Assembly: GCA_964016985.1 (NCBI GenBank) | Contig: OZ024828.1 | Coordinates: forward strand, 86,630,308 to 86,694,307 | Origin: Anodontia alba | Lineage: Eukaryota > Mollusca > Bivalvia > Lucinida > Lucinidae | Length of the DNA: 64,000 bases | Reading direction: 5' to 3' | Part shown: piece after piece, positions 31,201 to 39,084 of the stretch | Position numbering within the stretch: position 1 is the first letter of the stretch | Layout of the letters: the number at the start of each line of letters is the position of its first letter | Program-made: the position numbers and the translations under genes | Notes under the pieces: model-generated | What the model was told of the DNA's origin: nothing | Databases searched by the model: none | The model's input: the letters and a program-made list of their open reading frames with translations, nothing else

Positions 31201-33810
31201 GGAGCAGTCTGATCAGGATCCACACTGTTTGCCTGTATGCAAGTATAGGTTTGAAAAGTTTGTAAGAATACACTCACTTGCTGTCATACACAGCATCAAA
31301 TGTGAAAGATTTCTTTGGTATGGGTTCTTCCACTGCCGGGTTCAGCACCAAAGTCCCTTGTTTGATGTCCATTTCAACAACCCTGAAATTTCAAAATAGA
31401 ACTTCATATGTTTGCAAACAAATCTACAATCTTTACAATATTACCGGTAAACCTAATTAAAATACAAATTTTTAACAAGGTTATGAAGACCTTAGAAAGA
31501 GTTCTTTATGTTCAACAAAAAACAAAAAAAAAACAAAACAAATTGCAACTTCTGTCATACAAATGTGTACCTACAGGCTAACTTTTCTTATTTGTTGCTC
31601 CATGACAAAACCCATCTGTGGGTTTAGGCAAATTGCCCATACCCAGAAAAGACACTAGGTTTAGTCACAGCAGTGCACCATTCACCCAGAAAATAGAAGT
31701 ACCTTAACCCACACTATATATTGGAAGTCCAATTTCAATTTTAAATACGTCCAGCTGAGATTTACATATTCCTAGAGAAAAATGGCTACACTATTTGCAA
31801 ACAGTGGAGACCCTGATCAGCAGCATCTGATCTTGGTTTGCACTATTTGCCAATTACCCTTTTACGTGTCTCCTGACTACAACTGGTTAAATTTTAAAAT
31901 GTGAATAATGGACAAGCCCAAAATGCAAAAATGGAAGAGTCCATTTCAGGATGAAAGGGTCATGCAGTTTTCTGACAATGTTAAGTACTATTTCCAAACA
32001 TTTTTCTCCGAATTGTTTAACATTTAAACATACCTTTCAGCAAACCATTTTTTAGAGTATAAAATCAGACTGTTTAATTATATGATTATTCTTTATTGTG
32101 ATGGAAATATTGGCAGAATTTACAAGACAGCATTTAGGGAGACAATTCAAGTACTTGTACTTTTAAAGAATACTTGGTGATTACTTTTCATACACTACAA
32201 AGATTATTCTGAAATATTACAAGTGCTCTTTTTTTTTTTTCAGACTTTGCAGCAATGACCTAACAGAAGATCTACAGCTGAATGTTGCAAGGGTTAACTT
32301 TTACCACTCTCTGGATGATTCAGCAGATTACAAATTGATATTTTTTTTCTATTTTTTTTTTTCTTTCAGAAAACAGGATTTGACATTTCATGCAAACTGT
32401 CTCCTTAATCTTTACCACTCTCTGGGCTAACTCAGCAGACAACAAATTGGTGATATATTTTTTTTTTTTTTCCAAAAACAGGATTTGACATTTCATGCAA
32501 ATTGTCTCAACTGGAAACAATGAAATGCCTAATCCTGTTTTCTGGAAAAATAAGAAAAACATTTAAAAAACTTGTCTGCTTAAAATTTTACCCGGAGTGC
32601 TAAGGGACAATTTGCATGCAAGGTCAAAACTTGGAAAAATAAGAAACTTTTTTCAACATGACATCTGCTTAAATTTTTTTTCCAGAGTGCTAAGCATTCT
32701 ATTAGTTAATAGTGCAGACACTGATAAGCCTGCACAGACTGATCTGAACCTATGTTGGTTGCATATGTTTAAGAAAATAAAATAAATATTTTCAAATGTC
32801 ATCTACTGGTGTTGCAGCTGGCACATTTAAGTGTTATAAACTGTTGACCGTAGCAGGCTACACCCTACCTTTTTTGACTCTCACACTTTTCTCTCTCAGT
32901 AAATGGCCGGCATCTGACAACCACTTTTATGTTCTCCACCCCATCAGGAGATTGTGAACCTGAAGACTGTAAAAAGATAATCTTAGTAGTTAATTCAGCA
33001 GACGACAGAGATTTTGCCAAGAAAACAGGATCTCACATTTCATGCAAATTGGAGACAATTTACACGAAATGTCAAATCCTATTTTCTGGAAAAAATATTT
33101 CACAATGTCTCCTGAAAATTTTACTCAGACTGCTATTCATGCATTTAATCATCTTAAACTTTTGGCACTCTGTGGGCAATTTCAGCCAAAAAATAAGATG
33201 ACATTTCAAGCAAATTGTTAAGCCCTATTTTCTGAAAAAAAAAAAAAAAAAAAAATCGAAATTCATCTGCTGAGATTTTTACTCAGCGTACTAGTAAGCA
33301 TGAATTCAAATTATCTCAAAATTTCTCTTCAATAATGTAAGACACAATTTAAAAGAAAAAAATAAAAAAAAATATTTCAAAATGTCATTTGCTGAAATTT
33401 TTACTCAGCATACTCTAAACTATTAATTCATCTCAAAATTTGTCTCTTAGACAATGTAAAAAATGATTTACCATATTCTATCTATGAGTGCTTGGGTTTT
33501 TCAAAATTATTGCGAAAACCTTTTAGTAAAACATGCACCTTATAAGGGTACTTTAAAGAAAGATTAGCAAAACCTCATGAGAGGATTAGTTAGGATGTTC
33601 GTTTCAGGACTTCATGAGACTATTTATGATGCTTTTGGTCCAATACGGTAAATAAGGCTAAACCTTTTTTTCCTTATTTAAACCTTATTTTCAGGGAACA
33701 AGAAAGTATGAACTGCATCACAACTTAAATGGCTTTAGCTTACATGGGAATATCATAGACTGTGAAAACTGACCAACCTGTGAGCTACTTGAAACATCCG
33801 GTTCTGCCAT
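13130..33810 (-). CDS. KIF3B-like kinesin-2 motor gene, partial, nine exons
   Basis: Kinesin-2 proteins are microtubule plus-end motors for intraflagellar and vesicle transport. Nine exons read right to left: 33778-33810, 32869-32966, 31278-31382, 29724-29848, 28474-28604, 24342-24425, 22678-22757, 15207-15276, 13130-13222. All junctions have GT/AG borders and matching phase, giving 273 codons without a stop. Recognisable in order: VVVRCRP (first strand), FDAVYD, P-loop [28 protein letters not shown] and GNQN helices, IFTVTVE, and VDMPGSE (switch II). Wording matches KIF3B best among kinesins I know. Switch I is replaced: the normal NxxSSRSH region reads AIDIRRTC. The remaining motor and the stalk were not found; they lie beyond exon 9, probably outside the window. 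It may be a motor-dead paralogue or a decaying duplicate. Introns are almost wholly repeats. Confidence 0.85.
13250..13280. repeat. CA microsatellite
   Basis: Short CA run with interruptions. Confidence 0.8.
13345..14778 (+). repeat. Tandem-array cassette H1 (core 1)
   Basis: About nine diverged units of 131-145 bp with GATTTTCAAGATGGC and CTTCCTACCAAGTTT. It ends in the shared right terminus: ACAATAGCTCACCTTGA, then TGTGCTCAGGTGAGCTAA. The left terminus is missing. ORFs across it are repeat translations. It lies in kinesin intron 8. Confidence 0.85.
14880..15070. repeat. Half of the large hairpin-bearing palindrome family
   Basis: Has the hairpin at 14928-14995 and then the phrase GGACTTGTTCAAATATTAGG, as in each arm of 45860-46310. 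Confidence 0.65.
15207..15276 (-). CDS. Kinesin exon 8 (altered switch I)
   Basis: Acceptor CATTTCAG, donor GTAAGA, 70 bp. Encodes [20 protein letters not shown]. The flanks ATN and IFTVTVE match kinesins, and the intervening length is conserved, but the SSRSH switch I residues are absent. Confidence 0.82.
15532..15672. repeat. Palindromic element
   Basis: Arms of about 60 bp: GGTCATTGAATATGATATCC, then CCAATATTGACC, mirrored by GGTCAATATTGG, then CATATTCAATGAC, around a 13-base loop. Confidence 0.8.
15850..17020 (+). repeat. Tandem array, core 4
   Basis: Eight or nine units of 131-146 bp with GATTTTCAAGATGGCC, ATCTTGGATATCGGAAC and TTTCGGCTCAATCC. It is preceded by CCAGGTGAGCTAA, the right end of an H-type cassette. 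ORFs in it are repeat translations. Confidence 0.8.
17028..17838. repeat. 26-27-bp minisatellite in kinesin intron 7
   Basis: About 30 copies of a unit like GGCCTTTATTGTGCAATGAC followed by AGAA, with alternation of CAATGACAG and CAATAACAG. It directly follows the core 4 array. Confidence 0.92.
17840..18350. other. Unassigned intron sequence
   Basis: No gene or recognised repeat. Overlapping short ORFs on both strands have no protein character. Confidence 0.4.
18350..18505. repeat. TTAA-type palindromic element (GCACTAAGCAC type)
   Basis: Begins CCCTTTAAAGCACTAAGCAC, includes GACGACATTCT and a central ATTTGTCTATTAGGCAGAT, and ends AAAGGGTTAA. Same family as 24450-24665 and 33990-34200. Confidence 0.65.
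18843..19151. mobile_element. pogo-like MITE, copy a
   Basis: Flanked by TA on both sides. Ends CAGTCAACTCTCGTAATCTCG and the mirrored GATAATGAGAATCGACTG. A central hairpin carries GGAAAAGAGGAGAAATT. TA duplications and CAGT-type ends fit the pogo/Tigger group; no transposase is present. Confidence 0.8.
19250..19400. repeat. Palindromic element (TACTCATTAGAAGCACC type), left part
   Basis: Arms carry TTCTCCACAAAAACATGTTG-type sequence and its mirror. The element is interrupted at about 19400 by cassette H6 and resumes at about 22548 with AAGAAAAATGTATTTATCTGG. Confidence 0.75.
20036..20350 (-). mobile_element. tRNA-derived SINE, family 1, copy 1
   Basis: Inserted in an H6 unit with a 13-bp duplication, TGAGCAATTTTGG (20023-20035 and 20351-20363). 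Read on the minus strand it has a tRNA-like head with box B-like GGTTTGATCCC and a tail ending CGTTAAGCCCAAATCAAAC. Confidence 0.88.
21040..21372 (+). mobile_element. tRNA-derived SINE, family 1, copy 2
   Basis: 11-bp duplication AGCTCTGGCAG (21029-21039 and 21373-21383). Head with box A-like GGCTCAGAGGTAGAGTG and box B-like GGGTTTGATCCCC; tail GCGACGTTAAGCCC then an A/C-rich end. Confidence 0.9.
22678..22757 (-). CDS. Kinesin exon 7
   Basis: Acceptor ATTTTCAG, donor GTAGCC. Encodes [13 protein letters not shown] and ends after GNQNKVV plus two bases. Only this donor keeps the frame into exon 8. Confidence 0.85.
23095..23330. repeat. Palindromic element (ATGCAAATTGTCTCC type)
   Basis: Starts TTAACCCTTCATGCTTAGCA, with arms carrying GACATTTCATGCAAACTGTC and its mirror, GTCTGCTGAA at each side and ACCCAGAGTGCTAAG-type ends. 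Confidence 0.7.
23468..23682. repeat. Palindromic element (ATGCAAATTGTCTCC type), second copy
   Basis: TTTTATCACTCTCTGGGTGA at one side and TTTTACCCAGAGTGCTAAAC at the other, around mirrored ACAGGATATGACATTTCAT arms. The ORF over it is a shadow. Confidence 0.75.
23940..24210 (-). mobile_element. tRNA-derived SINE, family 2, head-truncated
   Basis: Duplication AAATTATTTA at 23930-23939 and 24211-24220. Carries the box B-like GGTTCAACCCCC on the minus strand and the tail complementary to TGCTGAGGTTTTACAGCCC; the outer head is missing. Confidence 0.82.
24342..24425 (-). CDS. Kinesin exon 6
   Basis: Acceptor ATGCACAG, donor GTGCAT, 28 codons in phase 0. Encodes [20 protein letters not shown], a kinesin-2 signature stretch. 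Confidence 0.9.
24478..24635. repeat. Perfect 75-bp-arm palindrome
   Basis: Left arm 24478-24552 and right arm 24561-24635 are exact reverse complements around the 8-base loop GCTTGGCA. It is the core of a TTAA-type element (about 24449-24666) that starts TTAACCCTTAAACCGCC. It lies about 50 bp from kinesin exon 6. Confidence 0.95.
24949..25255 (-). mobile_element. tRNA-derived SINE, family 2, full length
   Basis: 12-bp duplication AGATTCATCCTG (24937-24948 and 25256-25267). Minus strand starts GCCGGCCTCGGTGGCTCAG (box A-like) and has GGGTTCAACCCCC (box B-like), then a body ending near TTGGGTTGACTGGGCAG. Confidence 0.92.
25545..25800 (-). repeat. Diverged SINE family 2 relative
   Basis: Shares GGCAGGCTTAGTC, CAAAGCGGTTAACCAGTA and GATTTCATGGTCAATTTCC with the family in the same order, with many changes. 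Confidence 0.65.
26571..28148 (-). mobile_element. Tc1-type DNA transposon
   Basis: 1578 bp flanked by TA. Terminal inverted repeats of 26 bp start CTGAAAGGAAAAAGAAACGC and differ at one position between ends. It contains a broken DD34E transposase and lies in kinesin intron 5. Confidence 0.93.
26723..27791 (-). pseudogene. Tc1/mariner-superfamily transposase, frameshifted
   Basis: The enzyme cuts and pastes the element at TA. The first frame starts at 27791 ([10 protein letters not shown]) with a helix-turn-helix region, a GRPRV-type hook and FTDESRF (first Asp near residue 153). At about 27310 the frame shifts, and the second frame continues from ADGRRRVY through [19 protein letters not shown] (second Asp) and [13 protein letters not shown] (Glu), ending at 26723. 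Asp-Glu spacing is 34. A single indel is the only clear lesion, so the copy is young but dead unless a reading error caused the shift. Confidence 0.9.
28258..28462. repeat. Palindromic element (ATGCAAATTGTCTCC type) beside exon 5
   Basis: CTTTACCATTCTCTGGGCTG on one side and TTTTATCCAGAGTGCTAAGC on the other, with mirrored CATTTCATGCACATGTCTCC arms. It ends about 11 bp from the exon 5 donor. Confidence 0.75.
28474..28604 (-). CDS. Kinesin exon 5
   Basis: Acceptor CATTTCAG, donor GTAAGT. Encodes [14 protein letters not shown] and [13 protein letters not shown], the helix and strand after the P-loop. A palindromic repeat begins just beyond the donor. Confidence 0.92.
28668..28810. repeat. Palindromic element (TACTCATTAGAAGCACC type)
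   Basis: GTGGGTACTCATTAGAAGCA, then a mirrored arm TTCTAATGAGTACCCAC; outer parts carry TTTCTCCACAAAAACATA. Confidence 0.8.
28811..29640. repeat. Intron sequence with a dispersed repeat
   Basis: No gene. From about 29230 it resembles 10880-11440 (CTTAAGTCCTCTATATATCTATG-type phrase and AAGTACAGACAGATGGA). Confidence 0.45.
29724..29848 (-). CDS. Kinesin exon 4 (P-loop)
   Basis: Acceptor TTGTATAG, donor GTAAAT. Encodes [19 protein letters not shown], then [17 protein letters not shown], with an intact ATP-binding P-loop. Confidence 0.93.
29872..30069. mobile_element. piggyBac-like TTAA MITE with CAAACAGTG-type hairpin
   Basis: Flanked by TTAA at 29868-29871 and 30070-30073. Ends CTCTAGTCCTGCTGAACCC and CATGACAAGGG. 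Hairpin at 29908-29969, then TCTGATTGGCTGAC. TTAA targets and CCC-type ends fit piggyBac-like elements; it has no transposase. Confidence 0.75.
30074..30200. repeat. Second TTAA element sharing the same TTAA
   Basis: Begins CCCTTTCAGCCCTGAAGG directly after the TTAA at 30070-30073 and contains a hairpin (30108-30174) with arms GATCCTGATGAGAT on both sides. The right end is unclear. Confidence 0.6.
30805..31030. repeat. Dispersed element with GAAAGCCCAGATCA hairpin
   Basis: Related to 10640-10870: GTGTCTTCGGGCAAATGTGG, hairpin at about 30838-30900, CTAACAGAATAATTGGATAC, then GTGCATGCTCGAAGGCAC. Confidence 0.65.
31031..31240. repeat. Triplicated AACTGCCAATCAAAACC and near-perfect hairpin
   Basis: Three tandem CCTTAAACTGCCAATCAAAA units (31042-31115) are followed by a hairpin at 31165-31232 whose arms match except at the A/T asymmetry site and its flank. 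Exon 3 starts 38 bp further on. Confidence 0.8.
31278..31382 (-). CDS. Kinesin exon 3
   Basis: Acceptor AATTTCAG, donor GTGAGT. Encodes a stretch ending [13 protein letters not shown], matching the FDxVYD strand. Phases 2 in and 2 out agree with its neighbours. Confidence 0.88.
31796..31853. repeat. CAAACAGTG hairpin
   Basis: GCAAACAGTGGAGACCCTG arm and a shortened right arm ending GCACTATTTGCC. The asymmetry is in the flipped orientation (CCCTGATC on the left). Confidence 0.65.
32290..32700. repeat. Cluster of palindromic ATGCAAATTGTCTCC-type elements
   Basis: Repeated TTTACCACTCTCTGG, GGATTTGACATTTCATGCAA and CAGAGTGCTAAG in head and mirrored orientations, indicating one copy inserted in or recombined with another. 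Two short ORFs here are shadows. Confidence 0.65.
32869..32966 (-). CDS. Kinesin exon 2 (first motor strand)
   Basis: Acceptor TTTTACAG, then 32 codons plus two bases, donor GTAGGG. Encodes [18 protein letters not shown], the kinesin N-terminal strand with the RxRP nucleotide-base motif. Confidence 0.88.
33000..33425. repeat. Diverged palindromic element fragments
   Basis: CAGCAGACGACAGAG, CATTTCATGCAAATTGGAG and TTTTACTCAGACTGCTATTC-type phrases; two further TTTTTACTCAGC ends follow. In kinesin intron 1, next to exon 2. Confidence 0.55.
33778..33810 (-). CDS. Kinesin exon 1 (start codon)
   Basis: Eleven codons from ATG ([11 protein letters not shown]), ending at donor GTTGGT, phase 0. An in-frame TAA lies 42 bases upstream with no other ATG between. 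The donor is weak, so this is the least certain exon. Confidence 0.6.
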
Positions 33811-33989
33811 TGCTAGAGTGTTAGATGTCTTCTTGATATTTTCTGTTGAGGAATTTTTCTGTTAAGTTTTTACCTATTTATTCTGCTGAATAAAAATACT
33901 TATAGTGTATACTGATACTATAAATAGCAATTACGTTATATAGCTACCTTCTGTTAATCAATATTCAACCGATCAATAATCTATTGACA

Positions 33990-34200
33990 GTCTTTAACCC
34001 TTTAAGCACTAAGCACAATTGTAGCAAACAACATTCTATTTTTTCTATTATTAACTTTTCCAAGAAAATTACACTGTGAATTATCTGCCTAGCAGGATTC
34101 AAATGTAATCTCAAGCCTTATTTTCTCTGGAAAACAATAATAAAAATTTTGAATGACATCTACTACAATTTTGCTTAGTGCTTTAAAGTTAAGATAGAAG
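33990..34200. repeat. TTAA-type palindromic element (GCACTAAGCAC type)
   Basis: Starts TTAACCCTTTAAGCACTAAG and ends TTTGCTTAGTGCTTTAAAG, with mirrored AATTATCTGCCTAGCAGGAT centre. It lies upstream of the kinesin start codon. Confidence 0.7.
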
Positions 34201-34279
34201 TACAGGATATATATATATATATATATTTTTTTTTTTTCTATAAAAACTAGGTAATATGACCAGTGGGTCATGAATACCT

Positions 34280-34700
34280 CCAGCCGGCAGGATCACCAAT
34301 AGTATCAGTCTTTCCCCCCAAGACATTGACCTTCCATTTTAGGTAACACTTATAGCTGTATACCCTTATAAATCTTTTTAAAATAAGTTGGTGTCACATG
34401 GAACCAGTATCCAAAGTATGATGTTCTGTCAAGATGAAAACAAAATCACTGGAGCATGAAATATGGGTCAGATAAACCTACACATATTACGAGGTCAATC
34501 TTGGTGTGCTTGGAACCAGTATCCCAAATATGATTTCATAAATCAAAGTCAAGACATAAGGCAAAATCACTGGAGCACGAAATGTATGTCAGATGGAACC
34601 AGTATCCAAGTACAAATAGTCATCATGATATATGGACATAATCGCTGGACCACATAATACAAGTCATGTGGACTATGACCAGTCTTGGTGTCTCACACTG
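34280..34700. repeat. Tandem units related to 11440-12290
   Basis: Three units with CACTGGAGCATGAAATATGG and GGAACCAGTATCCAAAG. No gene. Confidence 0.6.
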
Positions 34701-35050
34701 AACTATAATATACAGAGTATGAAGATCCTTTTGAACTATTTAATTATAAGACAATAAGCAAGAGAAGACCTCAAACATATGAAACTAGACGAAGTGACTT
34801 ATGGGTCTTGTACATCCTGGGCCAGTGTGATGCAGATTACCACTAATGCTAAGGAAGGCCAAACAAATGTTATGTGCAAAAGAATACACGAAATTATATA
34901 CCCCTCAAATTACTAGAAAACACAGGGTATAAGAGATTTCTGCTTAAGAACTATAGCCCAACTGATAATTTTGGGGATCACTTTGAGACTAAGTGTAGAA
35001 AAATTTCATTTGCCAGCAGCTGCTGAAGTTCTAATCAAAATTACAACATA
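34701..35050. other. Unassigned intergenic sequence
   Basis: No ORF, exon or recognised repeat. Confidence 0.4.
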
Positions 35051-35059
35051 ATGGTGGTG

Positions 35060-35290
35060 ACTTCCTGGTTCTCATTTCCTACTTCTAACTTCCAACTTCT
35101 TAGTTTCCAGCTTCTGTATGCAAATACGAAGTATAAAGTGGAAAGTTAGAAAAAGTAGGAAGTCAGAAGTGGAAAATAAGAAGTCAAAATTTAGAAGTGG
35201 TAAGTGTTTGGAAGTGGGAAAAAGACAGTTCCAACTTCAAACTTTCTACTTCTAGCCTTCAACTTCCTATTTTGAACTTCCCACTCGAAT
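35060..35290. repeat. Strand-switching CTTCTAACTTCC array
   Basis: The first block is pyrimidine-rich (CTTCTAACTTCCAACTTCTT), the middle block is its complement type (GGAAGTCAGAAGTGGAA), and the third block is pyrimidine-rich again. The blocks can fold on each other. Confidence 0.75.
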
Positions 35291-35545
35291 TTTTTACTAA
35301 ATATACATGAGAGGCTATCAATAAATTTGTAGGCAATGCTCCTACTTTGCATTTTATCACGTATTTTGATGAAAGTGACATAAATATCATGTAATAGCAT
35401 AACCATGATATTGCCTGATATCAACCCATTTTAAACTGAATACTGGTAAACTCCCCCACACTATATACTGAAAGCGTCAAATTTCAACTTTAGGTATGTC
35501 AGACTATGTGATTTAGATATTCCTAGAGAAAGAGGGCTAACTATT

Positions 35546-35662
35546 TGCAAACAGTGGATACCCTGATAAGATGCTGCATTCTATGGCATCTGATCTAGGT
35601 TTGCATTGTTTGCCAATTACCCTTTTGGTTTGTGTGTGTGTGTGGTGGTGGTGGTGGTGGGG
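35546..35662. repeat. CAAACAGTG hairpin and GT/GGT microsatellite
   Basis: Hairpin 35546-35612 in the flipped orientation, followed at 35626-35662 by GT and GGT runs. Confidence 0.75.
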
Positions 35663-35695
35663 ATCCAAACTAAAATGGGTTAAATAGGTTATGTA

Positions 35696-37033
35696 CGAGG
35701 GATGTTCGAAATGAATTGCTTATTGTCCTCTAGCTCGATATCCACGTGGGGCACGATAAAAACCAATACATACATGTATAGGGTTATTCAATATCTACAC
35801 AATGGTGTATAAATGTACATGTTAGACTAAGTGTAAGACATAAAATTTGCCATTTGAATACATGCAGTCATTGACCACTGCAGTAAAAATGGTTGGTAGA
35901 AGCGTCGACAAAAAAGATAAAATACAGGCTTACATCAAAGCTCACTCAAAACTTGGTTGTTCTTTGAAGAAGCTGATGACTGAAATTTCTACTGCTTTTG
36001 GATCTTCTTGTGTGTCTTATGACACAGTTTGGCGGTGGAAAAAGAAATTTGAGTCTGGTGTAGAGTCCATCAAAAATGCACCGAAATCCAGTAGGCCAAA
36101 ATCTGCATCTCGTAAAGAAATCGTTTCCAAAATAAAGGAAATCATTGAAGGAGATGCCAGATTTACAGTTCGTGATATTGCACGAAAGGTAGGCATATCA
36201 CTTTCAACGGTTCACCTTATTTTGAAGAAGCATTTGAAAGTCAGAAAGATTTCTGCTAGATGGGTGCCACATCTGTTGACTGAAGAGCAAAAGAGGCAAC
36301 TGGTTAAAGTGGCCAAAAAGCTGCTTCAAATGTTTCCAAAATATGACAAAAAGCAGTTTGCCAATGTCATCACAGGTGATGAAACCTGGGTCCATTATTT
36401 TGAGCCCGTCAGAAAGGTTAGCAATAAGATCTGGGCCACTAAACACAGCAAACGCCCAATAATTGCCGAACGTTCTTTGAGTACAAAGAAGGTTTTGTAT
36501 GCAATCTTCTTCTCTGGTGAAGGAGTCGCAATAAAAGTGCCAGTGAAAAAGGGCAAAAGCATCACCGGAAAGTACTACAAAGACGTAGTACTGAAGAAAC
36601 TGAAAAAGTATTATCAGAAATGACGCCCTGCCACTGGTTTTAAACATGTCCGTCTTCTACATGACAGTGCCCCAGCTCATACCTCCGCAATAGTTACGGC
36701 GTTTTTGAAGAAAGAAAAAGTAACCGTTTTGCCTCACCCCCCCATATTCCCCAGACCTTGCCCCATGTGATTTCTTTTTGTTTCCGAAATTGAAAGCATT
36801 CCTTGCTGGGTGGAAATACCAGTCCCGACAGGCACTTGGATCTGATATTCATCAGTACCTTATTACTGTGACCAAATCAGCGTACCGTGACGCCTTCAAG
36901 AAGTGGATACATCGGCTGAAACTTTGCATTTCTAGCCACGGGGAGTACTTCGAGGGCATGAAATACTTTTGGGCTAACTTGAAATTTGAAGTCTCCAGAT
37001 AGAAATAAGCAATTCATCTTCGAACATCCCTCG
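35696..37033 (+). mobile_element. mariner DNA transposon
   Basis: 1338 bp flanked by TA (35694-35695 and 37034-37035). Inverted ends start CGAGGGATGTTCGAA and differ by one indel within 28 bp. It contains a twice-damaged DD34D-type transposase. Confidence 0.93.
35889..37002 (+). pseudogene. mariner transposase, nonsense plus frameshift
   Basis: Starts MVGRSVDKKDK, with paired helix-turn-helix DNA-binding region, WVPHLLTEEQK, and GDETWVHYFEP holding the first catalytic Asp. A TGA at 36621-36623 interrupts the frame; it then continues to HDSAPAHTS (second Asp). A 1-base shift in the C run at about 36738-36745 follows, after which the second visible frame has DFFLF-type sequence (third Asp) and runs to the stop at 37000-37002. 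Only these two lesions were found. Confidence 0.9.
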
Positions 37034-37039
37034 TATATG

Positions 37040-37430
37040 TGTCCATGCTCTGTGGTTTCTGAGGTAACTTCTGGAATTACCAGCAACACATATTGTTTTT
37101 AAATAGACACCATAACAATTGTTACTGTAGTTTGAAGAATTCTCATCCATTAAAATTAATTCTGTAGTTCTGTAGTTCTGAAGTCCAGTTGTTTGTTTTA
37201 ACATAAAGACATAGTAGGAAAGCAAAGTATGTTAATATATGACAGCAAAACAAACTTGTTTTGTCATCAATGTGACATCTGATCAGTGACGATAATGTTT
37301 GCACATTCATCCAGCAATATTCAGACACATCAACAGGTAGCAAAATGGATGTGTCCATATTTTAGGACAAATATAGCAAGTTCAGGAGGTCTGAAAATTA
37401 CAGTCAAGTCTACAATTTCATTTTCTAGGC
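37040..37430. other. Unassigned intergenic sequence
   Basis: Nothing recognisable apart from a short CTGTAGTTCTGTAGTTCTG duplication at about 37162-37182. Confidence 0.4.
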
Positions 37431-37434
37431 CATA

Positions 37435-37652
37435 ATTCAAAGCATTGTTAGCTTAACGAGCTCATTAGTGGTCAAAATGTTAACTGTTCTAGTAAGTACA
37501 ATATCTAATTCAGTTATTTTTGCTGAGCAAATGCAAAAGCTACTCACATTTTTTTAGCAAAAATACTAGCGTATATGCAATATTTAATGATCAAAGTTTT
37601 AATGATACGTTAACTAAAGACATTGTTAGTTTTGAACAACTGGGCCCTAGTT
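37435..37652. repeat. Diverged GGGCCCAGTTGTTCAAAGC-type MITE
   Basis: AAAGCATTGTTAGCTTAACG on the left, central AATGCAAAAGCTACTCACAT, right end GTTTTGAACAACTGGGCCC. Relative of 38595-38835. Confidence 0.7.
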
Positions 37653-37914
37653 GGCAGCCTTACCAGATGTGAAGTAGCCTAGTTTTCAGGAAGATTCTTA
37701 CTCTACAATATTTACTCTTAGGGAAACTGGTACACTTTCAGGGTAGGCAACTCTGTCACTATTTTTATCTCCCTTCTGAAAAGGGGTCAAATCAAAAACC
37801 TTTTAGAGCTGATCCCTTTTTCGAAGGAAATGTGTGCAGAAAAACAATTAGGAAGTCACGAAAGTTGTCTCCCTTGTAAAAAATGGCAGAAAATCTACTA
37901 AGTATATCAATTCT

Positions 37915-38232
37915 CTTTAATGCTTAGTACTCTAAGTAAAAAAATTCAGACGATATTTTGAAATATTTCTCATTTTTTTTCCAGAAAACAGACTTTGAAA
38001 TTTCATGCAAATTGTCTCCAGAACGCTTAGCACTCTGGGTAAAAATTTCAGACGATATTTTGAAATATTTCTCATTTTTTTCCCCAGAAAATAAGCTCTG
38101 ACCTTTCATGCAAATTGTCTCCAAAGGAGACAATTTGCATGAAAGGTCAAAGCCTACTTTCTGGGAAAAATAAGAAAAATATTAGCAATTTGTCATCTGA
38201 TGAATATGCCCAGGGAGTGGTAAAGATTAAAA
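37915..38232. repeat. Palindromic ATGCAAATTGTCTCC-type element with duplicated left arm
   Basis: Two successive left arms (TTAGTACTCTAAGTAAAAA and TTAGCACTCTGGGTAAAAA) precede a perfect central palindrome around CAAATTGTCTCCAAAGGAGA. Confidence 0.75.
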
Positions 38233-38594
38233 ACCTTTCAGAATCTATATTCTGAATATGGCACATATGCAAACATCTGGTTTCATTCTTGGATTTGTGT
38301 AGTAAATAAAATCAAAACACACTGTACAGCAGTAAAGTTTTATTGCACAAAAAAGTAGAAACAATGCATAATGACACATATTAAAATTTGGACAATAAAG
38401 CCAATTCACCTTATTTCCCACAAATATTTCTTTAATATTCTAAACATTTGTATGGGCTATTCCAGGAATAATATGAGGTTAGGAGTGTTAGGCACTTTTT
38501 TTTTTTCGAGATATATCACCCATATTATAAAATATTCCAATCACTTCATTCATGAAGTTTTCTTGCAGGATCCTCCCACCTATAAAATACTTAC

Positions 38595-38835
38595 CGAGCC
38601 CAGTTGTTCACAGCGTCGTTAGCTTAACGAGCTCGTTAAGGGTCATTTTGTTAACTGTTTTAGCAGATTCAATATACAATATTCTGAAATTTTTTGCTGA
38701 AAAAATGTGAGTAGCTTTTGCAATGCAAAAGCTACTCACATTTTTTCAGCAAAAAATTTTGGCATATTTGCGTATCATTCGATCTCAATTTTAACGAATC
38801 GTTAACTAACAACATCATTAGCTTTGAACAATTGG
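38595..38835. mobile_element. MITE with GGGCCCAGTTGTTC ends and perfect core palindrome
   Basis: Ends CCCAGTTGTTCACAGC and GCTTTGAACAATTGGGCCC. The centre has 36-bp exact arms around one base (AATGTGAGTAGCTTTTGCA and mirror). Copies at 47148-47385 and 47380-47575. Confidence 0.82.
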
Positions 38836-39084
38836 GCCCAGAGTTCTTTCAACATCCAAATCCATAGCTCCAGATAAGAGGTTTTTCTTATTTCTCCATG
38901 AGTACTCACTAAAAGTGCCTCAGTGTGTCACATGTTTTGGAGAAGAAATTTTTATTTTTTTGCCATTTTGTTCAGGCATTTCCGTGTGAGCAACTAGAGA
39001 AGAGGGCACTGTTTTCTTGATGGCATGTGAGAAAAGAAGCAATCACTGATTTTCAGTGACGACAAAAAAAAAAGTGCCAATCCT

